From NCBI GenBank assembly GCA_964514395.1, contig CAZEQK010000004.1, positions 65,636-129,635 of the forward strand: a DNA stretch of 64,000 nucleotides, read 5' to 3'. The DNA is from CAZEQK01 sp964514395 (GTDB lineage: Bacteria > Bacillota > Bacilli > Tepidibacillales > Tepidibacillaceae). The notes under the pieces were generated by a model that did not search any database, was not told where the DNA came from, and saw only the letters and a list, made by a program, of their open reading frames with translations. Positions 26,580-36,068 of this stretch are shown in pieces (the first letter of the stretch is position 1; each line of letters opens with the position of its first letter). The translations under genes and the position numbers were made by a program.

Positions 26580-26675
26580 ATTCATATCTTATCGGCAACC
26601 CGGCTATCATAGGCATCACACCCTTAGACCCAATGGCTTTGCGTCCTTATTTTTCAATAAAGTTTGCTATTATCG
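26580..26675 (-). promoter_or_regulatory. Cyclic di-GMP-I (GEMM) riboswitch aptamer
   Basis: Read on the minus strand the element shows AGCAAACTTTATTGAAAAAT, then AAGGACGCAAAGCCATTGGG, then TCTAAGGGTGTGATGCCTAT, and then AGCCGGGTTGCCGAT. These match the GEMM-I hallmarks: the GCAAAC...GAAA...GGGACGCAAAGCC core with an adenine-rich tetraloop, and a second hairpin ending in GGGTTGCCGAT. The P1b receptor sequence and the ligand-binding G/C region are in the expected order. It lies about 100 bases upstream of the small secreted-protein gene on the same strand. Confidence 0.9.
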
Positions 26676-26860
26676 AATGAATATTTAATTGTATAAGTTT
26701 AACATAATATTATATATATACTAATAATTTATATATAGTATAATTGAAATGTACTATTAAATTAAGTAAATCATAGATTCATATTTATGTCAATTATTAA
26801 ATGTTATTTATTTGGTGAAAAGGAGATTTTTAACATAGATTTACTTGATGAGGTGATATC

Positions 26861-29800
26861 ATGCACTGTTATAATTGTGGATATTTGCTTCCAAACGATG
26901 ATATTCATGATTGTCCTTTATGCGGAATGAAATTTCCTATAAATTGTCATTATTGTCATTCTCCCAATCCATTATTAGCTAAATTTTGTATTGGCTGTGG
27001 GACGAAGCTAAAAAATATGGACACAAATAATTCAATACAAAATTTCGATATACTTACAGAAAACAGGAAAAATGTAGCGGTGATGTTTGCGGATGTATCT
27101 GGCTTTACAGCGCTTTCTGAAAGGATGGATCCTGAAGAACTTCGTGAGCTGATTAATGATGCCTTCAATTATATTACTAAGCCTGTCTATGAATTAGAAG
27201 GAACAATAGATAAATATATTGGTGATTGTATTATGATCCTATTTGGTGCAAAGCATTCACATAGTGATGATCCAAGAAGAGCGGTTGTCTGTGGGATGGA
27301 AATGATTAAATTAATAAAAGAATTTACAGAAGAAAGATTATCCGATAAAGAAGTATCCTTAGATTTATCCATTGGAATTAATTATGGTTTAGTGGTAACT
27401 GGTAGTGTAGGTAATTTTTTTGATAAAGATTATACGGTAATGGGGGATATTGTTAATACTGCCCAAAGACTTCAAACCGCTGCAGATAAGGGCACGATAT
27501 TGACTTCAGAATCTATTTATATTGAAACAAAGGATGTCATAGAGTTTTCAAAGCATAAAGAAATTGTAGTGAAAAACAAAGAGAAATATTTAAAAGCATA
27601 CTCACCAATTCACTTACATATTGCCACTGAAGTAGATCATATGGCTCTTATTGAAAGGGATAAAGAGTTAAATCTGTTAAATAATTTATTAAATAATCCA
27701 GCATTGCCAAGATGTGTTGAAGTTATTGGGGAAGCAGGCATAGGTAAAACGAGTTTAATTAAACAGTTTCTTTCTAATACAACAGATCATATAAAAAATA
27801 TTTGGTTGACCTGTAATTCTATTTTTCAGAATAGAGTGCATTATGTTTTAGCAAATATTTTATTAAAAATAATGAATCTAGAATCTAGTGATAGCAACCG
27901 GATAAAATTAAACAGATTAAAATCATATATAGATTTTATTTTAAAGGACTATGCTTATAGTGAAGAGGAGATTACAAAAAATTATCAATTTATGAGTCTT
28001 GTCATGGGATTGGATAGAGAAACAGAGTTTCAACATATTTTACATTCGATGAATTATGATGATTTGCAAAGAGAAATATTAAATCAATTAACTATTTTCT
28101 TTTTAAATACCTTAAAGAAGAACACCTTTGTATTTATTATTGATGATATTCAATGGTCAGACAAAGCTTCATTAAATATATTGAAACAGTTAGTTAGAGC
28201 GATACCAAAGCATGATTCTATGTTTATATTTGCATCAAGGTATTATCTAGAGGAATTACCTCTTCAATATGATAATGAAAATCTTATTAAATTAGAGAAT
28301 CTAAGTAAAAGTGGCATCTATAATTTATCATCAAGATTATTACGTTGTAATAGTATTGATGAAGATTTGTATGATGTTATAAATAAATATACGAGTGGGA
28401 ACCCTCTGTTTATCAAAGAATTTATTACCACCTTAAAAAGAAAAGAAAAATATTTTATAAAGGACGATATTGCATATATTGATGAAAATAAAATTATCTC
28501 TCTTCCTAATACGATTGAGAGCCTTATTCTTGCTAATATAGCTGATCTAGATGAAACATCAAAGCATATTTTACAGGTAGCTTCTGTAATAGGTAAGGAA
28601 TTCAATGTTGTATGGATTAGTAATTTATTAGGAATAAACATTGATCATTCATTAAATCAGCTAATAAAGCAGGATTTAATAAAATTCAAGAAAATAACCT
28701 CTTTGTTAGGTGAGGTTGAAAAAAACTATGTATTTAATCAGGATACGTTAAGAGAAGTGATTTATGATAGCTTACTAAATAAAACGAAGCAAGAGCTGCA
28801 CAATCGAATTGGTAAATTTATTGAAGAGACATACGTGAATGATCTGGAAAATTATTATGAAGTATTAAGTACCCACTTTAAGTTAGCTGGTCTAGATAAA
28901 AAGGCTAGAAATTATTATTATAAGACAGCGATTAAACATAAAAATGATTTTAATTATAAAGCAGCGATAGAATTTTATAATAGCTTTTTTGAAATGAGTA
29001 AATATGGAGCAGTAAATAGTACCAATCATAAGGTTATCAATGCATTAATTGAAATTGGCCAAATATACACCATCATGACAGATTACCATCAAGCCTTAAA
29101 ACATTTAGAGGAAGCTTTGACTATGACAACTCTGACAGATGATATCTATACAATAAAAATAATGATAGCAAGTATTTATCGAGAAACAGGAAACTTTGTT
29201 GAGGCTTTAACCTTACTTAATGACATAGAGAAGAAGATAAGAAAGAATACAGATATTTATGGCAAGCTATTACAGCTTAAATGTAGCATTTTGGGGATTA
29301 TGGGGAATAATGAAGCTCTCGATATTGCAGAGAAATCAGAAGAAATTCTTCTAAAGGTTAAGGATTTTGAGAATCTATCTGAAACAATGAGTCAGGCTGG
29401 GTTAATCCATTTCTTTAATGGGGATATAAACAATGCGCTATACTATTTAAATAAAGCTCATCAATATGCTGAGAAAACAAATAACATTAGAGCGCTAGAT
29501 AAAATTTCTGGAAATCTAGGTATTGTCTATCATGCTATCGGTATGGTTTCAAAAGCTTTAAAGTATCTTAATATGTCATTAGAGTTATCAAAAAAGCTTT
29601 CTAATTTAAGATCATATGTTGAAAATAGTATTAATCTAGGTATTGTATATATGGATAAAGGAATATTTAATAAGGCAGAGTCACTATTTGCAGAAGCATT
29701 ATATATTTCTCGTGATGTATCCTCTGTTTTAAATGAATGTATATCTTTAGCGAATTTAGGAGACTTATCGTATGAGATAGGAGATTATGATAACGCTACT

Positions 29801-30355
29801 GATTATTATAATAAATCTTTGACCATCGCTAAGAAACAAGGCTTACCTATTGAAGAAGGTATTAATTACTTAGGGTTAGCAAAGATTAATTTAGAATACG
29901 AAAACTATTCTTTTGTAGAAACTTTATTAGAGCAATCATATAAAATTTTCAAAGAAACAAATGAGGTATCCTATATAAGTGATTATTACATGACAAAGAG
30001 TCTTTGTGCATTTAAAAAGGGAAATCATGACCTAGCGCTGGAACATGGTAATAAGGCAATGGGTAAGGCAAAAGAAGCTAATAATGATATGAAAAAATTA
30101 AAATCAATGCAGCAAATAGGAGATATTTACAATAAAATAGGAGATTTTGAAAAAGCAATTGAATATTATGATAAAGCTATTAATTTAGCAGAATTGTTAG
30201 AATCAGATTATGAAAAGGGAAAGGGATATTACAAGAAATATACGGTATTATTTAACTTTAATCAAAATAAAGCAAATGAAGAATTACTTAAATCAAAAAG
30301 AGCAATTGAAAAACTAGATAAATCAAGGTGGACACAAATTATAAATAATAAATAA
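26861..30355 (+). CDS. Zinc ribbon / class III nucleotidyl cyclase / AAA ATPase / TPR signalling protein
   Basis: A 1164-residue cytoplasmic multidomain protein. The N-terminus has two zinc-ribbon CxxC pairs sets (C3, C6, C18, C21; C29, C32, C43, C46). The class III cyclase domain (70-235) keeps both metal aspartates (D78 in FADVSGFT, D122 in KYIGDC) and the transition-state pair N199/R203 (GDIVNTAQRL), so it should be active. The STAND-like ATPase has Walker A GEAGIGKTS (290-298) and Walker B FIIDDIQW (425-432). Many TPRs follow from about 690 to the C-terminus. This layout is known in bacterial adenylate cyclase/guanylate cyclase-TPR regulators; the signal and output are unknown. GAGGTGATATC precedes ATG. 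Confidence 0.9.
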   Translation: MHCYNCGYLLPNDDIHDCPLCGMKFPINCHYCHSPNPLLAKFCIGCGTKLKNMDTNNSIQNFDILTENRKNVAVMFADVSGFTALSERMDPEELRELINDAFNYITKPVYELEGTIDKYIGDCIMILFGAKHSHSDDPRRAVVCGMEMIKLIKEFTEERLSDKEVSLDLSIGINYGLVVTGSVGNFFDKDYTVMGDIVNTAQRLQTAADKGTILTSESIYIETKDVIEFSKHKEIVVKNKEKYLKAYSPIHLHIATEVDHMALIERDKELNLLNNLLNNPALPRCVEVIGEAGIGKTSLIKQFLSNTTDHIKNIWLTCNSIFQNRVHYVLANILLKIMNLESSDSNRIKLNRLKSYIDFILKDYAYSEEEITKNYQFMSLVMGLDRETEFQHILHSMNYDDLQREILNQLTIFFLNTLKKNTFVFIIDDIQWSDKASLNILKQLVRAIPKHDSMFIFASRYYLEELPLQYDNENLIKLENLSKSGIYNLSSRLLRCNSIDEDLYDVINKYTSGNPLFIKEFITTLKRKEKYFIKDDIAYIDENKIISLPNTIESLILANIADLDETSKHILQVASVIGKEFNVVWISNLLGINIDHSLNQLIKQDLIKFKKITSLLGEVEKNYVFNQDTLREVIYDSLLNKTKQELHNRIGKFIEETYVNDLENYYEVLSTHFKLAGLDKKARNYYYKTAIKHKNDFNYKAAIEFYNSFFEMSKYGAVNSTNHKVINALIEIGQIYTIMTDYHQALKHLEEALTMTTLTDDIYTIKIMIASIYRETGNFVEALTLLNDIEKKIRKNTDIYGKLLQLKCSILGIMGNNEALDIAEKSEEILLKVKDFENLSETMSQAGLIHFFNGDINNALYYLNKAHQYAEKTNNIRALDKISGNLGIVYHAIGMVSKALKYLNMSLELSKKLSNLRSYVENSINLGIVYMDKGIFNKAESLFAEALYISRDVSSVLNECISLANLGDLSYEIGDYDNATDYYNKSLTIAKKQGLPIEEGINYLGLAKINLEYENYSFVETLLEQSYKIFKETNEVSYISDYYMTKSLCAFKKGNHDLALEHGNKAMGKAKEANNDMKKLKSMQQIGDIYNKIGDFEKAIEYYDKAINLAELLESDYEKGKGYYKKYTVLFNFNQNKANEELLKSKRAIEKLDKSRWTQIINNK

Positions 30356-30409
30356 TATTGCTAAAAGAAAGAAATTATAGTTAAATAAAATGAGAATTAA
30401 AACTGAATA

Positions 30410-30610
30410 CTAACTTTAAAAGTGCCCAATAGGGATAATAGGGAAATTGGTGAAAATCCAATACAGCCCCCGCTACTGTATTCGCTGATAAAATCGTAGA
30501 AACCACTAAGGTTAAACTTAGGAAGGTACGAGAGTAAGTTGAAGCGTAAGTCAGGAAACCTGCTTGTAAAGTGAACCAATTTATATACTTCGGAGGGAAG
30601 GATAAGGTAA
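30410..30610 (+). promoter_or_regulatory. Cobalamin riboswitch 1 (cob operon)
   Basis: Typical AdoCbl-type order: GGTGAAAATCC and CAGCCCCCGCTACTGTA in the core, then the B12 box AAGTCAGGAAACCTGC at 30548-30563. P1 can close between ACTTTA (30413-30418) and TAAAGT (30567-30572), and CTTCGGAGGG follows. An intrinsic terminator lies downstream, so high cobalamin should stop transcription of the assembly operon. Confidence 0.95.
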
Positions 30611-30652
30611 CAACTATTATTTGTAATTCTACTAATGTTTAGTTGTATTCTT

Positions 30653-30688
30653 AAAACCTTAACTTTTCATAGAGTTAAGGTTTTTAAT
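30653..30688 (+). terminator. Regulated terminator of cobalamin riboswitch 1
   Basis: AAAACCTTAACTCT-like arm (AAAACCTTAACT) pairs with AGTTAAGGTTTT, followed by Ts. It ends 15 bases before the cobO start. Confidence 0.85.
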
Positions 30689-30702
30689 TTAGGAGGGTTT
30701 AG

Positions 30703-31257
30703 ATGGGAAAAAGTAAAAGAGAAAATCAGCGTGGTCTAACATTAGTTTATACTGGTGACGGAAAAGGGAAAACGACAGCAGCAATAGGACTAGCAATTAG
30801 AGGAATTGGAAGGGGGTTCAATGTTAAAATTTTTCAATTTATAAAATCACCGAAAAGGTCATATGGCGAAAAGTTTATATTTGACAAATTAGGAGTAGAA
30901 ATAATCCAACTTGGTATAGGTTTTACTTGGACAAAGACCCCTGAGGAGCATAGAGAGTCATTAAAACTGGGTTGGAAAAAAGCAAAGGAATCTGTAATGA
31001 GTGGTGAATATGATTTGATTATCCTTGATGAATTAAATAATGCTTTAGCTATTAAGGAGTTTCCTATTGATGATGTATTACCAATAGACGAGGTAATTAC
31101 TCTTTTAAAAAATAGACCATCTCATGTTCATCTAGTTATTACAGGAAGAAGTGCAAGATCAGAAATAAAAGATCTAGCTGATCTTGTATCAGTGATTGGA
31201 CCAGAGAAACATTATTATGATGAGGGATTACCAGCAGTTTATGGGATAGAGTATTAA
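30703..31257 (+). CDS. cobO: Cob(I)yrinic acid a,c-diamide adenosyltransferase (CobA/CobO/BtuR type)
   Basis: Adds the 5'-deoxyadenosyl group of ATP to cob(I)alamin or corrinoid intermediates. At 184 residues it has the P-loop TGDGKGKTTAAIG near residue 20 and the family block GEYDLIILDELNNALA (with D and E) and VITGRSAR. No PduO or EutT features. AGGAGGG lies before the ATG. First gene of the riboswitch-controlled assembly operon; cobB follows 35 bases later. Confidence 0.95.
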   Translation: MGKSKRENQRGLTLVYTGDGKGKTTAAIGLAIRGIGRGFNVKIFQFIKSPKRSYGEKFIFDKLGVEIIQLGIGFTWTKTPEEHRESLKLGWKKAKESVMSGEYDLIILDELNNALAIKEFPIDDVLPIDEVITLLKNRPSHVHLVITGRSARSEIKDLADLVSVIGPEKHYYDEGLPAVYGIEY

Positions 31258-31292
31258 GGCTAGATGTAAATTAAGTTTTTAGGAGGAATATC

Positions 31293-32657
31293 TTGGAACG
31301 TAGAATAGTTATAGCAGGTATTGGAAGTGGAGAAGGTAAAACGACACTCACAGTAGGTATCATGTCTGCTTTGATTAAAAAAGGATACACTGTTCAAGGT
31401 TTTAAATGCGGACCAGACTATATTGATCCATCCTATCACACGGCAGTTACTGGTAGGATTTCTCGTAATCTAGATAGTTGGATGTTATCTCATAATAACG
31501 TAAAGGAAATTTTGAAACGTGGAAGCATAGGAGCAGATATATCAATTATAGAAGGAGTTATGGGTTTTTTTGATGGGAAAAATGCAATAAATAATATTGG
31601 AAGTACAGCTGAAATTAGCATCATTACAGAAAGTCCAGTTATATTAGTAATCAATACTGAAGGTATGGCTCGAAGTGCTGCTGCTATAATAAAGGGATTT
31701 CAATGCTTTACAGAAGGAATCCAAATTGCTGGGGTAATAGCAAATAAAGTTGGAAGTGAAGGACATTATAAATTAGTAAAAAAAGCGATTGAACAAGAAT
31801 GTTCAATTCCAGTATTAGGGTATTTAAAAAGAGAAATAGATATCGAAATTCCTGAAAGACATCTTGGTTTAATCCCTTCTATAGAACGAGGTGAACTTAA
31901 TTCCTTTTTTGATAACTTAGGAGAACTGGTTTTATCGACAATAGATATCGATCAACTTTTCGAAATTTCTAAAGCGACTGAAATCATAGTCGATTTTCCA
32001 CTTATTGGAAAGAGAAAAAAACAAAATATACGTATTGCTGTAGCTAAAGATGAAGCATTTAATTTTTATTATCAAGAAAACCTTGAGTTATTAGAGGCAA
32101 ATGGAGTAGAATGCGTTTATTTTTCTCCGCTGCAAGGAGAAATGATCCCTTTAGATATCGATGGATTATATCTTGGAGGAGGATTCCCTGAAGAATTTGT
32201 CGCTGAGCTATCAATCAATGAAGAGGTGATGGTATCAATAAAAAATGTAATTGAAAAAGGGGTCCCTACTCTAGCAGAATGTGGTGGATTTATGTATTTA
32301 ACTGAATTTATTGAAACAACTGAGGGAAAGAAATATCCAATGGTTGGAATTATTCCTGGAACAGTAAAGATGCATAGACATTTAGTTGCATTAGGATATA
32401 GAGAGATAACTGGTGAGAAAGGTAATTTTCTCTTTAGAGAGGGAGAAATAGCGAAGGGACATGAATTCCATTATTCTACCTTTCATCCCACAGAAGAGAT
32501 CAATTATGCTTATCAACTAAAAGGAATTAAAAAAATGAAAAAGGATGGTTATATTAAAAATAATTTAGTAGCAGGATATGCACATTTTCATTTTTTATCA
32601 TCTCCAAAAATGGTTGAAAGATGGATAAATCAGTGTATAGAATGGAAATCAAAATAA
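31293..32657 (+). CDS. cobB: Cobyrinic acid a,c-diamide synthase
   Basis: ATP- and glutamine-dependent amidation of carboxylates a and c of the corrin ring (also called CbiA). The 454-residue protein has an N-terminal dethiobiotin-synthetase-like ATPase domain (GSGEGKTT, then KCGPDYIDPSYH) and a C-terminal class I glutamine amidotransferase domain with nucleophile C330 in LAECGGFMYL. TTG start at 31293 after AGGAGG. Its presence implies a corrin precursor, salvaged or made by genes elsewhere, because no ring-building cbi genes are in the window. Confidence 0.95.
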   Translation: MERRIVIAGIGSGEGKTTLTVGIMSALIKKGYTVQGFKCGPDYIDPSYHTAVTGRISRNLDSWMLSHNNVKEILKRGSIGADISIIEGVMGFFDGKNAINNIGSTAEISIITESPVILVINTEGMARSAAAIIKGFQCFTEGIQIAGVIANKVGSEGHYKLVKKAIEQECSIPVLGYLKREIDIEIPERHLGLIPSIERGELNSFFDNLGELVLSTIDIDQLFEISKATEIIVDFPLIGKRKKQNIRIAVAKDEAFNFYYQENLELLEANGVECVYFSPLQGEMIPLDIDGLYLGGGFPEEFVAELSINEEVMVSIKNVIEKGVPTLAECGGFMYLTEFIETTEGKKYPMVGIIPGTVKMHRHLVALGYREITGEKGNFLFREGEIAKGHEFHYSTFHPTEEINYAYQLKGIKKMKKDGYIKNNLVAGYAHFHFLSSPKMVERWINQCIEWKSK

Positions 32658-32695
32658 TTTAATTAAATAACAATATAATAAATGAGGTGTTTTTG

Positions 32696-33748
32696 TTGAA
32701 TTGGAAGGATGCTATAAAATCATTACAAGCTTTAAATGAAGATTTTAAAAAGAATGCGCAATATCGATTAGATCAATTGACTAAACCCCAAGGAAGTTTA
32801 GGGGTGTTAGAAGATTTAGCCATACAATTAGTAGGTATATATAAATCTTTAGACTTTTCCGTTGATCCTGTAACTAGTTATGTATTTGTAGGTGATCATG
32901 GGATAACTGAAGAGGGAGTATCTGCTTTTCCTTCAGAAGTAACAACACAAATGGTATATAATTTTATACAGGGTGGAGCAGCAATTAATGTTCTTACTCG
33001 AAATCATCATGTTCATTTAAAAGTTGTTGATGTTGGAATGAAAGAGTTTGTTGATAATCCAAAATTGATTCAAGCCAATATAAAAAAAGGCACGCGTAAC
33101 TTTTTATATGAAAAGGCGATGACAAAAGAAGAAGTAAATAAAGCGATTGAAGTTGGTTTTCAGTTAGGTATAACAGAAATCGAACAAGGTACGAATATAC
33201 TTTCTATTGGTGAAATGGGTATCGGAAATACTACAGCTAGTGCTGCGGTTGCTGCCCACCTACTTAATCGTTCACTAGAAGAAATGGTAGGTCGAGGTAC
33301 AGGTTTAGATGATAAACAGTGGCAGCATAAACGGGAAGTAATTCAAAAAGCTTTTGACTTCCATTCATTATCTACCAAGGATCCGATAGAAACCTTAACA
33401 ACCTTTGGTGGTTATGAGATTGCAGCTATGGTAGGAATGATAATAGCAGCAAGCTTTAGACAAGTTCCTATTATACTAGATGGTGTTATTACTGGGGCAG
33501 CCGCCCTTATTGCTGCAAATATCCATCCAAATACTACATCCTATATGATTGCATCTCATCAATCTGAAGAACCAGGACACCGCTTTATTTTAGAAGCATT
33601 AAACTTGACTCCATTATTACAATTATCATTACGTTTAGGAGAAGGTACTGGTGCTATATTAGCTTTACCATTAATCAGATCTATTCAACATTTGTTACAA
33701 GAAATGGCAACATTTACTGAAGCTAATGTTTCAGAAAAAAATCAATAA
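32696..33748 (+). CDS. cobT: Nicotinate-nucleotide--dimethylbenzimidazole phosphoribosyltransferase
   Basis: Activates the lower-ligand base as alpha-ribazole phosphate for the nucleotide loop. About 350 residues. Family blocks are KPQGSLGVLEDLA, FVGDHGITEEGVSAFP, IGEMGIGNTTASAA, and LRLGEGTGAILA, whose Glu near residue 315 is the catalytic base. The frame opens at GTG 32687, but that overlaps the GAGGTG ribosome binding site. TTG 32696 (8 bases away) gives MNWKDAIKS; TTG 32693 is also possible. A structured repeat element begins directly at its stop codon. Confidence 0.95.
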   Translation: MNWKDAIKSLQALNEDFKKNAQYRLDQLTKPQGSLGVLEDLAIQLVGIYKSLDFSVDPVTSYVFVGDHGITEEGVSAFPSEVTTQMVYNFIQGGAAINVLTRNHHVHLKVVDVGMKEFVDNPKLIQANIKKGTRNFLYEKAMTKEEVNKAIEVGFQLGITEIEQGTNILSIGEMGIGNTTASAAVAAHLLNRSLEEMVGRGTGLDDKQWQHKREVIQKAFDFHSLSTKDPIETLTTFGGYEIAAMVGMIIAASFRQVPIILDGVITGAAALIAANIHPNTTSYMIASHQSEEPGHRFILEALNLTPLLQLSLRLGEGTGAILALPLIRSIQHLLQEMATFTEANVSEKNQ

Positions 33749-33921
33749 AGAAGACTTGGTTCAGATGGAGTTTTTTATTTCCACCTGAACCTTAGCACCC
33801 ATAGGGCACAAGTCACACTAAATGCTAAAGCATTAAGTCGTGCTATGTCGCCCTTATTTCGAGAATGGAAACAACTCCCTCTTACGGTGTTGAAGAGGGA
33901 GACATTGAAACCGAAGATAAA
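33747..33921 (+). repeat. Structured repeat core, copy G, inserted between cobT and cbiB
   Basis: About 175 bases closely matching the minus strand of 60580-60757. It contains hairpin GGTTCAGATGG / CCACCTGAACC, then a longer hairpin with arms CATAGGGCAC...ACTAAATGC and GCATTAAGT..GTGCTATG, then ACTCCCTC / GAGGGAG. It ends in TTGAAACCGAAGATAAA. The element starts inside the cobT stop codon (TAAAGAAGACTTGG). Bases 33922-33999 show no further feature except the cbiB ribosome binding site. Confidence 0.8.
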
Positions 33922-33999
33922 ATTCTATTTATCAAAGTTAGCACACTATCTGCTTCATAAACTCCATCTGAATAAAATTCAGCTTTATAGGAGAAGGTT

Positions 34000-34962
34000 A
34001 TGTATTTATGGTATTTATTACAGATTAATATTGCATTTGTTATTGATTTATTAATAGGAGATCCACCGAAAATTCCCCATCCAGTAATAATAATGGGAAA
34101 AGCGATAGAGAAGATCGAGTCTATCTTACGAAGGTATACTTCTACTTCGATTCATGAACGGCTAGCAGGTATGATTCTAGTGTTTATTATTCTTGCGAGT
34201 AGTTATTATCTCACTGAGCTGCTATTATATCTTTTAGGAATGATTCATCCTTGGCTTTCTTGGATGATAGGAACATGGCTCATATCAACAACGATAGCTA
34301 TTAAAGGTTTAGCAAAAGAAGGTAAGAAAATTAATCGGTTATTACAAAGAGGAGATTTAGTACAAGCAAGAAAACACGTGGGCTATATTGTAGGTCGTGA
34401 TACTGATTATTTAGATGAAAGAGAAGTTATAAGAGCTACGGTAGAGACTGTGGCAGAAAACATTGTTGATGCGATCATCTCACCTTTATTTTACGCTTTA
34501 ATTGGAGGACCAGCTTTAGCAATGACCTATCGTGCAAGTAATACATTAGATTCGATGTGTGGTTATAAAAATGATAGGTACCTCCATTTTGGTTGGGCAT
34601 CTGCAAGAATAGATGATTTATTAAACTTCATTCCAGCCCGATTAACTGGAATATTATTGATTATTGCTGCTTGGATACTTCGATTAAATGCGAAGCAAGC
34701 TTATAAAATATGGAAAAGAGATGCTCATTTACATCCTAGTCCAAATAGCGGTATACCTGAGTCTGTAGTAGCAGGAGCTTTAGGAGTTCGTTTAGGTGGA
34801 ATTAATTTTTATTTTGGACAGCCAAATAGAAAGGCATATTTAGGAGATAATCTGATTCCTATGCAGCAGATTCACATACGTCAAACCATTTTTCTATTGT
34901 ATATGACGGCATGGTTATTTATTATTTTATTTCAAATTGTATTTTTTCTATTGATCTATTGA
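34000..34962 (+). CDS. cbiB: Adenosylcobinamide-phosphate synthase
   Basis: Membrane amide synthase that attaches aminopropanol phosphate to adenosylcobyric acid. The 320-residue product has several membrane segments and the family signatures DLLIGDPPKIPHPVIIMG, EDIVDAI-like ENIVDAIISPLFYALIGG, ASNTLDSMCGYKNDRY and HPSPNSGIPESVVAGALGV, with segments quoted separately. ATG at 34000 follows AGGAGAAGG. Coupled to cobD by a 23-base gap. Confidence 0.94.
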   Translation: MYLWYLLQINIAFVIDLLIGDPPKIPHPVIIMGKAIEKIESILRRYTSTSIHERLAGMILVFIILASSYYLTELLLYLLGMIHPWLSWMIGTWLISTTIAIKGLAKEGKKINRLLQRGDLVQARKHVGYIVGRDTDYLDEREVIRATVETVAENIVDAIISPLFYALIGGPALAMTYRASNTLDSMCGYKNDRYLHFGWASARIDDLLNFIPARLTGILLIIAAWILRLNAKQAYKIWKRDAHLHPSPNSGIPESVVAGALGVRLGGINFYFGQPNRKAYLGDNLIPMQQIHIRQTIFLLYMTAWLFIILFQIVFFLLIY

Positions 34963-34985
34963 ACGAACTTTAAGGAGATGAATCT

Positions 34986-36068
34986 ATGAATGATTATATT
35001 TATCCCCACTTATTAGAATTGAAAGAGAGAATACATGGTAGTGCTGACTGGGCAAATATTGATTTTAGTATAAATACCAATCCATTAGGGCCACCTAAAT
35101 CTATTATTAAATTATTGCAACAAAAGGATTTAACTTGGCTAACCAAATATCCTGAAATTCATGCTAATCAATTGAAAGAGAAATTTTCTGAAAAACTTAG
35201 TATCCAAAAAGAACAGCTTATAATAGGCAACGGAGCAGCAGAGCTTTTTTTCTTGTTACCAAGGGTATTGAAAATACAGCGAGGTATTGTTATTCATCCT
35301 ACTTTTGGTGAATATGAGCCATCTTTATTGGCTGCAAATATTCCAATCGAACGATTATATTATCATCTGCATGGAGATAGATTTATTTTTCCTATGTCTA
35401 AAATAAAAGATACTTTAAAAACAGGTGATATCATCTACCTATGTCGACCAAATAACCCAACAGGTCAAATGGTTCCACTTTATAAAATAAAGCAGCTACT
35501 AGATATTGTAGAAGAGCGAAAAGCCTTTTTACTAGTCGATGAATCATTTATTGATTTTACCAATGAACCGGAAGGATTACTTAGTTATTTTCGAGAAAAT
35601 AAACCGCTTATTATCGTTCGCTCTCTTACCAAACTATATACTATACCAGGAATTCGATTAGGATATTTAATTGCTCCTTCATGGTTAGTTCATCGATTAG
35701 AATTAGCAAGAGATCCTTGGTCTGTAAATGCTTTATCACAAAAAATCGGATTATTTGTCTTAGATGAGAGGATATTTTACCAGAATACTCGTAAATGGAT
35801 AAAGGAAGAAAGAGAATGGTTTTATCAGCAGATGAAAGAATTAAATTATTTTAGTATTTTTCCTTCTACTGCTAATTTTTATTTGCTTCGGTCATTTAAA
35901 AACGATGTGCCACATCTTCACCATTATTTAAAAACAAAGGGTTTTGCGATACGTATGGCAGGATCTTTCTTAGGATTAAATGAATCATTCTTTCGATTGG
36001 CAGTTAGAATAAGGGAAGAAAATCAGCTATTGATAGAGGAGTTGAGGTCCTTTGTATCAAAAAGATAA
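34986..36068 (+). CDS. cobD: L-threonine-O-3-phosphate decarboxylase
   Basis: PLP-dependent, aminotransferase-fold enzyme that makes (R)-1-amino-2-propanol O-2-phosphate for CbiB. 360 residues. The N-terminal FSINTNPLGPPKSI and the PLP-lysine block RSLTKLYTIPGIRLGYL (Lys near 218) are typical; LCRPNNPTGQ binds cofactor. It is close to histidinol-phosphate aminotransferases, but its place between cbiB and cobU settles the assignment. Its 3' end overlaps the cobU start by 17 bases. Confidence 0.93.
   Translation: MNDYIYPHLLELKERIHGSADWANIDFSINTNPLGPPKSIIKLLQQKDLTWLTKYPEIHANQLKEKFSEKLSIQKEQLIIGNGAAELFFLLPRVLKIQRGIVIHPTFGEYEPSLLAANIPIERLYYHLHGDRFIFPMSKIKDTLKTGDIIYLCRPNNPTGQMVPLYKIKQLLDIVEERKAFLLVDESFIDFTNEPEGLLSYFRENKPLIIVRSLTKLYTIPGIRLGYLIAPSWLVHRLELARDPWSVNALSQKIGLFVLDERIFYQNTRKWIKEEREWFYQQMKELNYFSIFPSTANFYLLRSFKNDVPHLHHYLKTKGFAIRMAGSFLGLNESFFRLAVRIREENQLLIEELRSFVSKR

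Noticed and set aside
28318..28641. 107-codon frame opposite the cyclase/ATPase gene
   Set aside because: Antisense to a multidomain protein with intact motifs; no start signals.
33845..34054. 69-codon frame between cobT and cbiB
   Set aside because: Lies within the structured repeat and runs into cbiB in another frame; no ribosome binding site.
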